Positions 5,518 through 12,488 of a stretch of DNA of 16,411 nucleotides are shown in pieces. The position numbers were made by a program, and so were the translations under genes. Source of the stretch: Candidatus Uhrbacteria bacterium RIFOXYB12_FULL_58_10 (lineage in GTDB: Bacteria > Patescibacteriota > Patescibacteriia > UBA9934 > GWF2-40-263); contig CALRGL010000012.1 of the NCBI GenBank assembly GCA_943357275.1, positions 1 to 16,411 of the forward strand. Direction: 5' to 3'. Below the pieces are notes generated by a model. It searched no databases and was not told where the DNA came from. It saw nothing but the letters and a program-made list of their open reading frames with translations. Positions within the stretch are counted from its first letter, which is position 1. Every line of letters starts with the position of its first letter.

Positions 5518-5977
5518 AAGATGGGGGTGGAGAAGATTCTTCTTTTTCAGCAGTGAGAGCGTGATGATACACACGAAATTGTTCAGAGCACACACGAAGC
5601 TGTGCACGCGTGATGTCGCGTTCGAGAATAGCTCGGTCGCGATCAAGCCTGGCAGCCTGACAATCGAGAATGGCTCGATCACGCTCTGTGGTGACCACGA
5701 CTAAAAGATCAGGAAATTCTTGTACACATGTCTCAAGACGATGATTTTCTTGAACCATCTTCTGAACCCGTTCAGAAAATTGAAAAAACAAAAACGTAAG
5801 AGAAATGATCAAAAGAAGCACAGCGATACCCGAAACAACGATTGATGATGTTGGCGAGAGAAAAATCTGCAAATAGTTGCTCCAAATCGTACTAAGCATC
5901 ACGAGATTGTATGCTGCAGACATCCAAACAAGCATGAAGACAATCGAATACGTCTGTTCACGAATCCAAGAACGCAT
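5516..5977 (-). CDS. membrane protein with two transmembrane helices and a coiled-coil tail
   Basis: The 153-residue product has two hydrophobic helices (about 10-32 and 45-66: IVVSGIAVLLLIISLTFLFF), then a long charged helix (about 68-145) with repeated RDRAIL units (TERDRAILDCQAARLDRDRAILERDITRA region, 97-125), which predicts a coiled coil. The positive-inside rule puts the tail in the cytoplasm. An AAGGAA ribosome binding site lies upstream of ATG 5977. I recognise no family. It is divergent from ruvB and the two promoters interlock at 6021-6063. Function is unknown; an oligomerising scaffold is only a guess. Confidence 0.6.
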   Translation of the reverse strand: MRSWIREQTYSIVFMLVWMSAAYNLVMLSTIWSNYLQIFLSPTSSIVVSGIAVLLLIISLTFLFFQFSERVQKMVQENHRLETCVQEFPDLLVVVTTERDRAILDCQAARLDRDRAILERDITRAQLRVCSEQFRVYHHALTAEKEESSPPPS

Positions 5978-6020
5978 GGTCTATTCCTTTCTAAAGTAGA
6001 ACTGACTTCGGAACACAAGA

Positions 6021-6049
6021 AATCTAAGTAATTTTTGATAAAAAGTCAA
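6021..6049 (-). promoter_or_regulatory. promoter of the coiled-coil membrane protein gene
   Basis: Minus-strand -35 TTGACT (6044-6049), 17-bp spacer, -10 TAGATT (6021-6026). The leader to ATG 5977 is about 37 nt. It overlaps the ruvB promoter on the other strand. Confidence 0.7.
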
Positions 6050-6063
6050 GATTAGCGCATAAT
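6035..6063 (+). promoter_or_regulatory. ruvB promoter giving a leaderless mRNA
   Basis: -35 TTGATA (6035-6040), 17-bp spacer, -10 CATAAT (6058-6063). There are 9 nt to ATG 6073, the same geometry as at the TrmB-like gene. Confidence 0.75.
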
Positions 6064-6072
6064 TGTCTCACT

Positions 6073-7098
6073 ATGATTGAACGCGAGGAAGAAAACATTC
6101 CGGTAACACCAGAAGCTGATACACAAGAGCGGGAATTTGAAATTGGACTTCGTCCGCAGTCTTTAAATGACTTTATTGGACAGAAGGAACTGAAAGAAAA
6201 CCTTTCGATTTTTATCGAAGCTGCCAAACATCGGAGTGAACCGATTGAACATGTTCTTCTCTATGGAAACCCTGGGCTTGGGAAGACGACTCTTGCCTAT
6301 ATTATTGCCAATGAAATGGGTTCTCAGATTAAAGTGACCTCTGGACCGGCTTTGGAAAAGGTTGGCGATCTTGCGGCGATTCTTTCCAATCTTCAACGTG
6401 GGGATATCTTGTTTATCGATGAAATCCACCGCATGAACAAGACGATCGAGGAAATCATGTACCCAGCGATGGAGGATTATGCGCTGGATATTATCGTTGG
6501 CAAAGGTCCTACTGCTCGAACGCTTCGCATTAACCTCGAGAAATTCACCATCATCGGTGCCACCACTCGCCTTTCGCTTTTGACCGCGCCACTTCGCGAT
6601 CGATTCGGCGCGGTTCATCACCTCAACTTTTACGAACATGAAGACATTGCTCAAATCATTGATCGCAATGCCAAACTTTTGAATGTTGAAATCCATCCAG
6701 AGGCAACATCTCACCTTTCAACCCGATCACGACGTACACCACGTATTGCAAACCGACTTTTGAAACGCGTTCGCGACTATGCTCAAGTCAAAGCAAACGG
6801 CGTCATCTCACCCGAGGTTTGTCAGCATGCTCTCAACATGATGAATGTTGATACACAAGGACTTGATCAAACCGATCGTTATATTTTGGAAACCATTATC
6901 GACAAGTTTAATGGTGGGCCTGTGGGGCTTTCTACGATCGCCGCAGCAACACAAGAAGAAATTCAAACGATCGAGGAAGTTCACGAACCGTTTCTCTTGC
7001 AAATCGGATTTTTGCAACGCTCTCCACGTGGACGCATTGTCACAGATCGTGCCTATCAACATCTTGGACGGGACATCTTGCCTGATCGGTTGCTATAA
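6073..7098 (+). CDS. ruvB: Holliday junction branch-migration helicase RuvB
   Basis: The 341-residue product is full length for RuvB, the hexameric AAA+ motor that, with RuvA, drives branch migration of Holliday junctions in recombinational repair. Seen in order: the N-terminal segment with LRPQSLNDFIGQ (26-37), Walker A GNPGLGKT (65-72), Walker B LFIDEIHR (113-120, with D116 and E117), sensor GATTR (162-166), the LRDRFG segment with the Arg finger (174-179), sensor 2 TPRIANRLL (222-230), and the C-terminal winged helix with GGPVGLSTIAAA (281-292) and SPRGR (317-321). The usual second Pro of Walker A (GPPGLGKT) is Asn here. No Shine-Dalgarno is seen and the start lies 9 nt after the -10 box. 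ruvA and ruvC are not in the window. A promoter for the next gene overlaps its stop codon. Confidence 0.97.
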   Translation: MIEREEENIPVTPEADTQEREFEIGLRPQSLNDFIGQKELKENLSIFIEAAKHRSEPIEHVLLYGNPGLGKTTLAYIIANEMGSQIKVTSGPALEKVGDLAAILSNLQRGDILFIDEIHRMNKTIEEIMYPAMEDYALDIIVGKGPTARTLRINLEKFTIIGATTRLSLLTAPLRDRFGAVHHLNFYEHEDIAQIIDRNAKLLNVEIHPEATSHLSTRSRRTPRIANRLLKRVRDYAQVKANGVISPEVCQHALNMMNVDTQGLDQTDRYILETIIDKFNGGPVGLSTIAAATQEEIQTIEEVHEPFLLQIGFLQRSPRGRIVTDRAYQHLGRDILPDRLL

Positions 7099-7099
7099 T
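7091..7099 (+). promoter_or_regulatory. extended -10 promoter overlapping the ruvB stop codon
   Basis: TG-C-TATAAT (7091-7099) is an extended -10 element, with 8 nt to ATG 7108. No clear -35 box is present. The box includes the TAA stop of ruvB. Confidence 0.6.
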
Positions 7100-7107
7100 A
7101 CAGACGT

Positions 7108-7392
7108 ATGTTTGAATTTCCTTCCATTACAATTCCCCTTTCTTTTTTATTGATCCTTTACGGAGCCTTCATGGTCTTTTTTGTGATCTATAGTTTTTTC
7201 AACGTCTATCACCTTGTGCGCTACGGACTCAACAATATTTCGCTTCGTGCCCTTGTTCTTATTTTCTTAAGTGGAACGTTTATTTTGCTTCTTCTTTCTG
7301 CTTTACAAATGATGCAATACGACTGGTCCGGAGCGGTCAATTTGAACAAAGCTTCCAGCTCACTCAATACAAACTTATTTGGTGGACTATGA
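7108..7392 (+). CDS. small membrane protein, two transmembrane helices
   Basis: The 94-residue product has hydrophobic helices at about 8-33 (ITIPLSFLLILYGAFMVFFV) and 45-67 (LRALVLIFLSGTFILLLLSALQ), separated by a short loop NVYHLVRYGLNNIS, and a polar C-terminus. I recognise no family. The stop overlaps the start of the following PH-domain gene by 4 bp (ATGA), so the two are translationally coupled and probably work together in the membrane. It has its own leaderless-type promoter at the end of ruvB. Confidence 0.65.
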   Translation: MFEFPSITIPLSFLLILYGAFMVFFVIYSFFNVYHLVRYGLNNISLRALVLIFLSGTFILLLLSALQMMQYDWSGAVNLNKASSSLNTNLFGGL

Positions 7393-7967
7393 TGAACCTC
7401 AATCAACTTCCAAATCAACGACCAAATGAACGTGTTGCCTTGTTTCTCAGACGTCATTGGATCGCCTTAGTTCCTGTGTTTGCGGGACTTGTTTTGCTCA
7501 CAGGGTTTCCTGTTATTCTTGCTATTGTTTTCTCCGATCTCGTAAGCCGTTGGCTGCAAGATCCACTTATTGGACCACTTGTGACCGTGATTGCAAGCAT
7601 TTACTTTCTTGCGATCTGGCTATTTATGTCCGTTCAAATCACCGATTATTTTCTCGATACTTGGATCGTGACCACCGAGCGAATCATCGACATTGAACAA
7701 CATGGCCTGTTCAACCGAACCGCTTCTGAACTCGATCTGGCAGCTGTTCAAGACACAACAGCCGAAATTCACGGTATCCTTCAAACTGTTCTGACCTACG
7801 GCGACGTGTATGTTCAAACCGCTGGAGAAAAAGAACGCTTCAACTTCAGAGGAATTGATAATCCGGAACAAGTTAAAGAGCTTATTGCGAAACTCGTTGA
7901 AGAAGATAAACAACGCATTCGTGAAAACGGAGAAGTAAAAGGGAAAATCAAATCAACGGGAAAATAA
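7389..7967 (+). CDS. membrane protein with bacterial PH-like domain (YdbS/bPH2 type)
   Basis: The 192-residue product has two transmembrane helices (about 26-48 and 60-84), then a soluble part beginning TDYFLDTWIVTTERIIDIEQHGLF, the characteristic start of the DUF304/bPH2 domain (strand, TxxRI, then GLF). It continues through LDLAAVQDTTAEIHGILQTVLTYGDVYVQTAG to ERFNFRGIDNPEQVKELI, also typical. A charged tail (about 172-192) follows. Such proteins sit in the membrane with the PH-like fold in the cytoplasm; their biochemical role is not settled. The first two codons are both ATG, so the start could also be 7392. A terminator follows at 7988. Confidence 0.8.
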   Translation: MMNLNQLPNQRPNERVALFLRRHWIALVPVFAGLVLLTGFPVILAIVFSDLVSRWLQDPLIGPLVTVIASIYFLAIWLFMSVQITDYFLDTWIVTTERIIDIEQHGLFNRTASELDLAAVQDTTAEIHGILQTVLTYGDVYVQTAGEKERFNFRGIDNPEQVKELIAKLVEEDKQRIRENGEVKGKIKSTGK

Positions 7968-7987
7968 CTGATTCTTGATTGAAAAAG

Positions 7988-8015
7988 AAAAACGAGGTTT
8001 CAGCCTCGTTTTTTT
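7988..8015. terminator. bidirectional terminator between convergent genes
   Basis: A 10-bp stem pairs 7988-7997 with 8004-8013, with a 6-nt loop. It has A-runs on the left and T-runs on the right, so it can end both the PH-domain operon (+) and the carboxypeptidase operon (-), whose stop codon is at 8014-8016. Confidence 0.85.
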
Positions 8016-9081
8016 AATTGACTTGTTGCCAGTTGTAATTCTCCCAAGCCCAGTGAGCCAACTTCTGTGCGTCTGCAAACGAGCTAGCACGAGAGTCAGC
8101 ACCAAAGATCACTAGTAACAATTCGCGATCATGATCCTTTCCACTTGGTCGAAGTGACTCAACCAAGTTCCATCCAGACTCCTCAAGATATCCCGTCTTT
8201 CCACCGGTTACCCACACGTCATCATACTCAGGTTTGTATAACATCCAGTTTGTACTCGTCATCTTTTTTGTCGTCCCCTGATTGATCACGTGAATATCTT
8301 TATGAGACGTTGTGATGTACCGACGAATGTCAGATCGATCGAAAATCTCACGAGCAAGGCGAGAAAACTCTCGCGCGGTTGAAACATTTCCCAGTTCAAT
8401 CCCCGTTGGATCCACAAAGGCTGTTTGAACTAAGTTTAATTTAATGGCTTTCTCATTCATCTCTTTGACAAAGGATTCTTTTGAAAGTCCTGTCGTTCGT
8501 GAAAGTGCATTGGCTGCATTGTTCGCGCTTGCAATAAGCGTTGCGTAAAACAGATCGTCCACGCTAAAGGTGTCTCCGTCCACAATCGCAAGTTTCGCAC
8601 CTCCAACGTTATCACTGTTTTTTACACTCGCAACCGTAGTCGTTGGCACCTTATGGTCTAACACAACTTCAGACGTAACCAACTTTGTAAGCGAAGCAAT
8701 CGGCCACACTTTATTCTCTTGCTTCACGGTTAAAATCGTCCCTGTTGATCGATCCATGACGAGATAAGCCTCTGCACCAATCTGATCTTCAATCTCCTTT
8801 GTTCCCACACGAACCGGAATTCCATCCCCCTGTTTTGGTCCAAATTCTCGCAGTTCCGGAAGCTCTTTCCATCCATATTGCTGAGCCCAGTCTTTCAGAT
8901 CGATGATAAATCCAGCCTTTGTCCCAGCCTTTGCTTTGAACGTCACTGGATCAAAGGCGGATTGCAAATCTGTGCGCCGAGCATAGACAGAAGCAAGCAA
9001 GTCATTAGAAGCAAAGATCGCCGTAGGGGTCACTACGGCGATTAATGTAAGCATTATTGTGAGGACTGTTCTTTTTCCCAT
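8014..9081 (-). CDS. D-alanyl-D-alanine carboxypeptidase (peptidase S11, PBP5-like)
   Basis: Start at ATG 9081 gives 355 residues with a clean signal peptide (KRTVLTIMLTLIAVV, ending near AIFAS 21-25). The longer frame upstream only overlaps the previous gene. The three penicillin-binding motifs are intact: SLTK (130-133, nucleophile Ser130 and Lys133), SAN (185-187) and KTG (295-297). The enzyme trims the terminal D-Ala from peptidoglycan stem peptides outside the membrane. There is no C-terminal membrane-anchoring helix, so it may be secreted or held by an uncleaved signal. Its start overlaps the end of the SpoIID-like gene by 28 bp, so the two wall-acting proteins are made together. Terminator at 7988. 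Confidence 0.92.
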   Translation of the reverse strand: MGKRTVLTIMLTLIAVVTPTAIFASNDLLASVYARRTDLQSAFDPVTFKAKAGTKAGFIIDLKDWAQQYGWKELPELREFGPKQGDGIPVRVGTKEIEDQIGAEAYLVMDRSTGTILTVKQENKVWPIASLTKLVTSEVVLDHKVPTTTVASVKNSDNVGGAKLAIVDGDTFSVDDLFYATLIASANNAANALSRTTGLSKESFVKEMNEKAIKLNLVQTAFVDPTGIELGNVSTAREFSRLAREIFDRSDIRRYITTSHKDIHVINQGTTKKMTSTNWMLYKPEYDDVWVTGGKTGYLEESGWNLVESLRPSGKDHDRELLLVIFGADSRASSFADAQKLAHWAWENYNWQQVN

Positions 9082-10988
9082 CGCTTTGCTATGTCTACAC
9101 CGGTGTAGAAATAATGAATAATGTCTTGCCAGGATTTTCCTTGTTCGTTTGCCATACACAGAGCTTCGGTCGCACTCATTCCAACGCCGTGTCCCCAAAG
9201 TTGTCTGTTATTTTTTGCGTCGCACGGTGCTGGAACGGATTTCACCCAAGGAACCGATCCACCCCACACTTCAGACCAATCACGTGTACGTCCGTCAGAT
9301 CGTGAGAAATAAGGTGTGATGGCTGTGGAGCCTTGATATTGAATGACAATGCCTTTGGTATCATCAACCGCTTTTTTAATCAGCGGATTATTTACCTCGT
9401 AACCATATCCTCGATAAACCTGATCATCTGCGTACGCATTCATGTGAAAAAATTCTTTCGCATGTTTGGTTGCGCGCTCCCATTGATAGAGCGCGTACGT
9501 ACGAGCCATCGTGATCAAAGCTTTTTTGAATTCCTCATGAGAGGCGTTCGATGTTTCTCCAAGTCCATAAAGATATTCATCCATTGGCAACTCGTTGATA
9601 AGCCAGGTTCGATCTTTGTGATCATTGTGTCGAAGCTCGAGAACATCACGGAATTGATTTTCTGCGTTAGCGGCTCGACGTGTCACACGCTTGTCGAAAT
9701 TCTCAATCGTACAAATAGCATCTTTACTATCCGGAACAAAGCGTAAATATTTTTCTGTTTTTTCAAGTGCACCACCTCGGTTGAAATAGTAACGTTGTTT
9801 TTTATAAAACGCTTCAACATGTTTCCCGCTTTCCATTTGTCCAAGAAGTCCACCTTCCCCATCCATCAATTTCCAAGGCGTGTTACAGCTCACGATCACT
9901 TGATTTTGTGTTTCGTCGTCAACAATGAGCACACCGATACGAATGGTTGGCTCAACAATGACGAGTCCATCTGTTTTGATTCCATTGGTATATCCAGAAG
10001 TTGAAGAAGCGGTTCCAGCAGGATTATTTATCACCGGCGACTGGTAGGAGTCAGGTGCATTACTGGTTACGTCCACAGGAATATCAATGTAAAGATCTGG
10101 CACAATCGCATTATTCACGGCTAAACGATAACGAACCGTTTGCTTACCAATGGTTGGGGGCGCATTGAATTTAAAATCGATAAAGTCCAGAGCGCCAGGA
10201 GCAACAGTTCCATCCGTTTTCACAGCGATCTGTGAATCTGAGACCCAGGACGTGTGTTTGGTGTTTACAGAAGCGACAGCAAGATCGTTTGCGCGAATTT
10301 CTCGTGTATTCCACGTCACTGTTCCTGTATTCTTCACACCGACTTTAAACGAAATTTCTTCCCCGCCTTTTGCTGTAACAGACTTTGCACTGCGTAGTAA
10401 AACCATCGCAGACAAACCTTCTGGTGGCGTTACAACTTGTGCTGATGAAGTCGAAGACGATGATGTTGCCGAAGGCGTTGTCGTAGAAACAGGCGTTGGA
10501 GCCGGTTTCACTTCTGCAACCTTTGGTGCAACAGTGATACTTAGGGTGATTTCACCCCCGGGAACCCAAGCTGTATTTTCTGCAGCGATTTGAAACGTCT
10601 CTTTGTAGGTTCCTTTTGTGATTGGAGCTTTCAAAGAAAGGGCGAACGTTCCTGTTGCGCCAGGTGCTACCGAGGCTTCCTTTAATAAGACAGCTTGTGT
10701 AAAGTCCACCCAGTTGTCTGCACGAAAGTCACTGGCACGATATTTTGGACCATACGTATAAAGACTGACATGGGTCTTTCCTTTATTCGTCCAAGTGGTT
10801 GTCCCAATGTTCTTAAATGTGAGTAGAACCTCTTGAGTCTTTCCAGGTTCAATCGAAACACTTGTTGTGGCAACAGAAAGAGCAGACGCCTCAAACCCTT
10901 TGATTGGCGCAGCGTGTACAGAAATTGGTAACAGAAAAAAAAGAGCAAACGAAGATAAAAGAAAACTGGATGTAAGAATTTTCTTCAT
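9054..10988 (-). CDS. secreted SpoIID/LytB-domain protein with two Ig-like modules
   Basis: Start at ATG 10988 gives 644 residues beginning with a signal peptide (KKILTSSFLLSSFALFFLL, cleavage near VHA-AP, 24-28). An upstream in-frame TTG at 11030 is rejected because it is itself the -35 box. Residues about 35-155 and 190-310 are two related beta modules with the GTTTWTN and GTVTWNT motifs (62-68, 222-228), like NBR1-type/Ig-like domains. They are joined by a Ser/Thr/Pro linker (163-188). The C-terminal part (about 440-640) is SpoIID/LytB: MDEYLYGLGE (469-478), ARTYAL (495-500), DQVYRGYG (522-529), PYFSRSDGRT (559-568) and GHGVGMSATEA (599-609). In endospore formers SpoIID is a lytic transglycosylase acting on denuded glycan; here a wall-remodelling role in growth is inferred. 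It is first gene of the operon with the carboxypeptidase. Confidence 0.88.
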   Translation of the reverse strand: MKKILTSSFLLSSFALFFLLPISVHAAPIKGFEASALSVATTSVSIEPGKTQEVLLTFKNIGTTTWTNKGKTHVSLYTYGPKYRASDFRADNWVDFTQAVLLKEASVAPGATGTFALSLKAPITKGTYKETFQIAAENTAWVPGGEITLSITVAPKVAEVKPAPTPVSTTTPSATSSSSTSSAQVVTPPEGLSAMVLLRSAKSVTAKGGEEISFKVGVKNTGTVTWNTREIRANDLAVASVNTKHTSWVSDSQIAVKTDGTVAPGALDFIDFKFNAPPTIGKQTVRYRLAVNNAIVPDLYIDIPVDVTSNAPDSYQSPVINNPAGTASSTSGYTNGIKTDGLVIVEPTIRIGVLIVDDETQNQVIVSCNTPWKLMDGEGGLLGQMESGKHVEAFYKKQRYYFNRGGALEKTEKYLRFVPDSKDAICTIENFDKRVTRRAANAENQFRDVLELRHNDHKDRTWLINELPMDEYLYGLGETSNASHEEFKKALITMARTYALYQWERATKHAKEFFHMNAYADDQVYRGYGYEVNNPLIKKAVDDTKGIVIQYQGSTAITPYFSRSDGRTRDWSEVWGGSVPWVKSVPAPCDAKNNRQLWGHGVGMSATEALCMANEQGKSWQDIIHYFYTGVDIAKRWEKEQSSQ

Positions 10989-11001
10989 AAATTTCATCTT
11001 T

Positions 11002-11030
11002 ATCTTACGTTTTTTCAGAGGCTCCGTCAA
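11002..11030 (-). promoter_or_regulatory. promoter of the SpoIID-carboxypeptidase operon
   Basis: Minus-strand -35 TTGACG (11025-11030), 17-bp spacer, -10 TAAGAT (11002-11007), with 13 nt to ATG 10988. The leader is only a few nt. This promoter decides the start codon choice. Confidence 0.7.
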
Positions 11031-11048
11031 TCAAAAAACATTTTTTCG

Positions 11049-11057
11049 TGATAAACT
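11049..11057 (+). promoter_or_regulatory. candidate extended -10 promoter of the flippase operon
   Basis: TG-A-TAAACT (11049-11057) with 9 nt to ATG 11067, the same distance as at ruvB. No good -35 box is visible at 17 bp. Confidence 0.45.
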
Positions 11058-11066
11058 TAGATCACT

Positions 11067-12488
11067 ATGCAAGACAGATCTGTTGGGAAAAATTTTCTTG
11101 TGCAACTGCTTGGTCGCGTCGGGGCCGTTCTTATTGGAATGTTCTCGATCGCCATTCTAACGCGCTCTCTTGGTGCGGAAGGATTTGGTGAGTACACAAC
11201 AGCAATCACCTTTCTTCAACTCTTTGGTGTGGTGGTAGATTTTGGTCTCACCCTCACTTTGATTGTGATGATCTCGGAAGCAAATGCAAACGTAGAAAAG
11301 ATTGTTGGAAACGTTTTTGCTCTGCGAATGGTGTCAGGCGCCATCATGTTTACGATCGCACCGATCAGCATCTTGGCCCTGCCATGGTCCTCTACCATTC
11401 AACAAGGTGTTCTTGTAGGGGCTCTCGCTTATGTCCTTATGGGTGGAGCATCACTCCTAGTTGGTGTTTTCCAACGATTTCAATCCATGTGGCGTACAGC
11501 TGTTGCTGAAATGATGAATCGTGTTGTTCTTCTTGCTCTTTTAGCCCTCTTTGCCTTTTTACATCTTGGTGTTGTTTGGATGATTGCCGCAAGTATTGTT
11601 GCAAACTTAGTTTGGCTTATCTTAATGATTCGTTTTGCAAAACCGTTTGTTCACATTCGACCACAATTCGATCTCCAAATTTGGAAAGAGATTCTTTCTC
11701 GATCCTGGCCAATTGCGATTTCTATCTTCTTCAACCTCCTCTATCTTAAAGGGGATATTTTGTTCCTCGCCTACTTTCGCAATCAAACCGAGGTTGGATT
11801 GTATGGTGTAGCCTACCGAATTATCGACGTACTCACCGCGCTTCCCGTGATGTTCATGGGTCTTCTCTTACCACTTGCTGTTTTTCATTGGACCAACCAG
11901 GACAAACCAAAATTCCGCGCACAAGTAGCAAAAACCTTTGATTTCTTTATGATGGCGATCGTTCCGATTGTTATTGGAACACAGGCCATTGGTATTCAAT
12001 TGATTGAATTTGTCGCAGGTCCAGGCTACGAAGATTCTGGGCGCATTCTTCAACTTCTTATTATCGCCGTGATTGGAGTGTTCCTCGGAGCACTCTTCGG
12101 ACACCTCGTGGTTGCTGTTAACAAACAAAAACAAATGATCTGGGGGTATATTGCTGTGGCGATTGTTTCTGTGATTGGCTACTATTTGTTTATTCCGAAA
12201 TACGGAATCTGGGGCGCGGTCTCGATGACACTTGTCAGCGAAGGACTCATTGCTCTCGTTACTTATCTTGTTGTTCAAAAAGAAGCCGATCTAAAATTGA
12301 ATCCTGCCGTAACCCTGAAAGCACTGTTTTCTTCAACAGTGATGTATCTCGTGCTTATTTCGCTTCCAGAATTTCATGCGCTTATTGATCTTACCATTGC
12401 CTTTGTTGTGTATGCCTTCATGATGCTCGCAACAAAAGCCATCTCTGTAGACGAACTCAAACGCCTTGCTTCAAAACCAACCGTATGA
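11067..12488 (+). CDS. polysaccharide/lipid-linked glycan flippase (Wzx-like, MOP superfamily)
   Basis: The 473-residue product has the length and 12-14 evenly spaced hydrophobic helices of Wzx/polysaccharide-biosynthesis flippases. The N-terminus (GKNFLVQLLGRVGAVLIGMF, then LTRSLGAEGFGEYTTAITFLQLF, about 30-52) shows the family hallmark R.LG.e.fG.Y. The mid-protein YLKGDILFLAYFRNQTEVGLYGVAYRI (about 226-252) is the equivalent second-half signature (D...l..f.....vG.Y..a). The protein moves undecaprenyl-linked oligosaccharides across the inner membrane. The next gene, an O-antigen-ligase-type protein, overlaps by 4 bp. Together they imply export and polymerisation or transfer of a surface glycan. 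MurJ is the other MOP group to consider, but the signature favours Wzx. Confidence 0.88.
   Translation: MQDRSVGKNFLVQLLGRVGAVLIGMFSIAILTRSLGAEGFGEYTTAITFLQLFGVVVDFGLTLTLIVMISEANANVEKIVGNVFALRMVSGAIMFTIAPISILALPWSSTIQQGVLVGALAYVLMGGASLLVGVFQRFQSMWRTAVAEMMNRVVLLALLALFAFLHLGVVWMIAASIVANLVWLILMIRFAKPFVHIRPQFDLQIWKEILSRSWPIAISIFFNLLYLKGDILFLAYFRNQTEVGLYGVAYRIIDVLTALPVMFMGLLLPLAVFHWTNQDKPKFRAQVAKTFDFFMMAIVPIVIGTQAIGIQLIEFVAGPGYEDSGRILQLLIIAVIGVFLGALFGHLVVAVNKQKQMIWGYIAVAIVSVIGYYLFIPKYGIWGAVSMTLVSEGLIALVTYLVVQKEADLKLNPAVTLKALFSSTVMYLVLISLPEFHALIDLTIAFVVYAFMMLATKAISVDELKRLASKPTV

Noticed and set aside
9082..9198. N-terminal extension of the carboxypeptidase to 9198
   Set aside because: The extension lies wholly in the SpoIID-like gene, is Arg-rich and unlike a signal peptide. 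ATG 9081 gives a normal one.
10989..11030. N-terminal extension of the SpoIID-like protein from a TTG codon at 11030
   Set aside because: The TTG is part of the -35 box TTGACG, and the -10 box lies in the extension. The next ATG at 10988 starts a perfect signal peptide.
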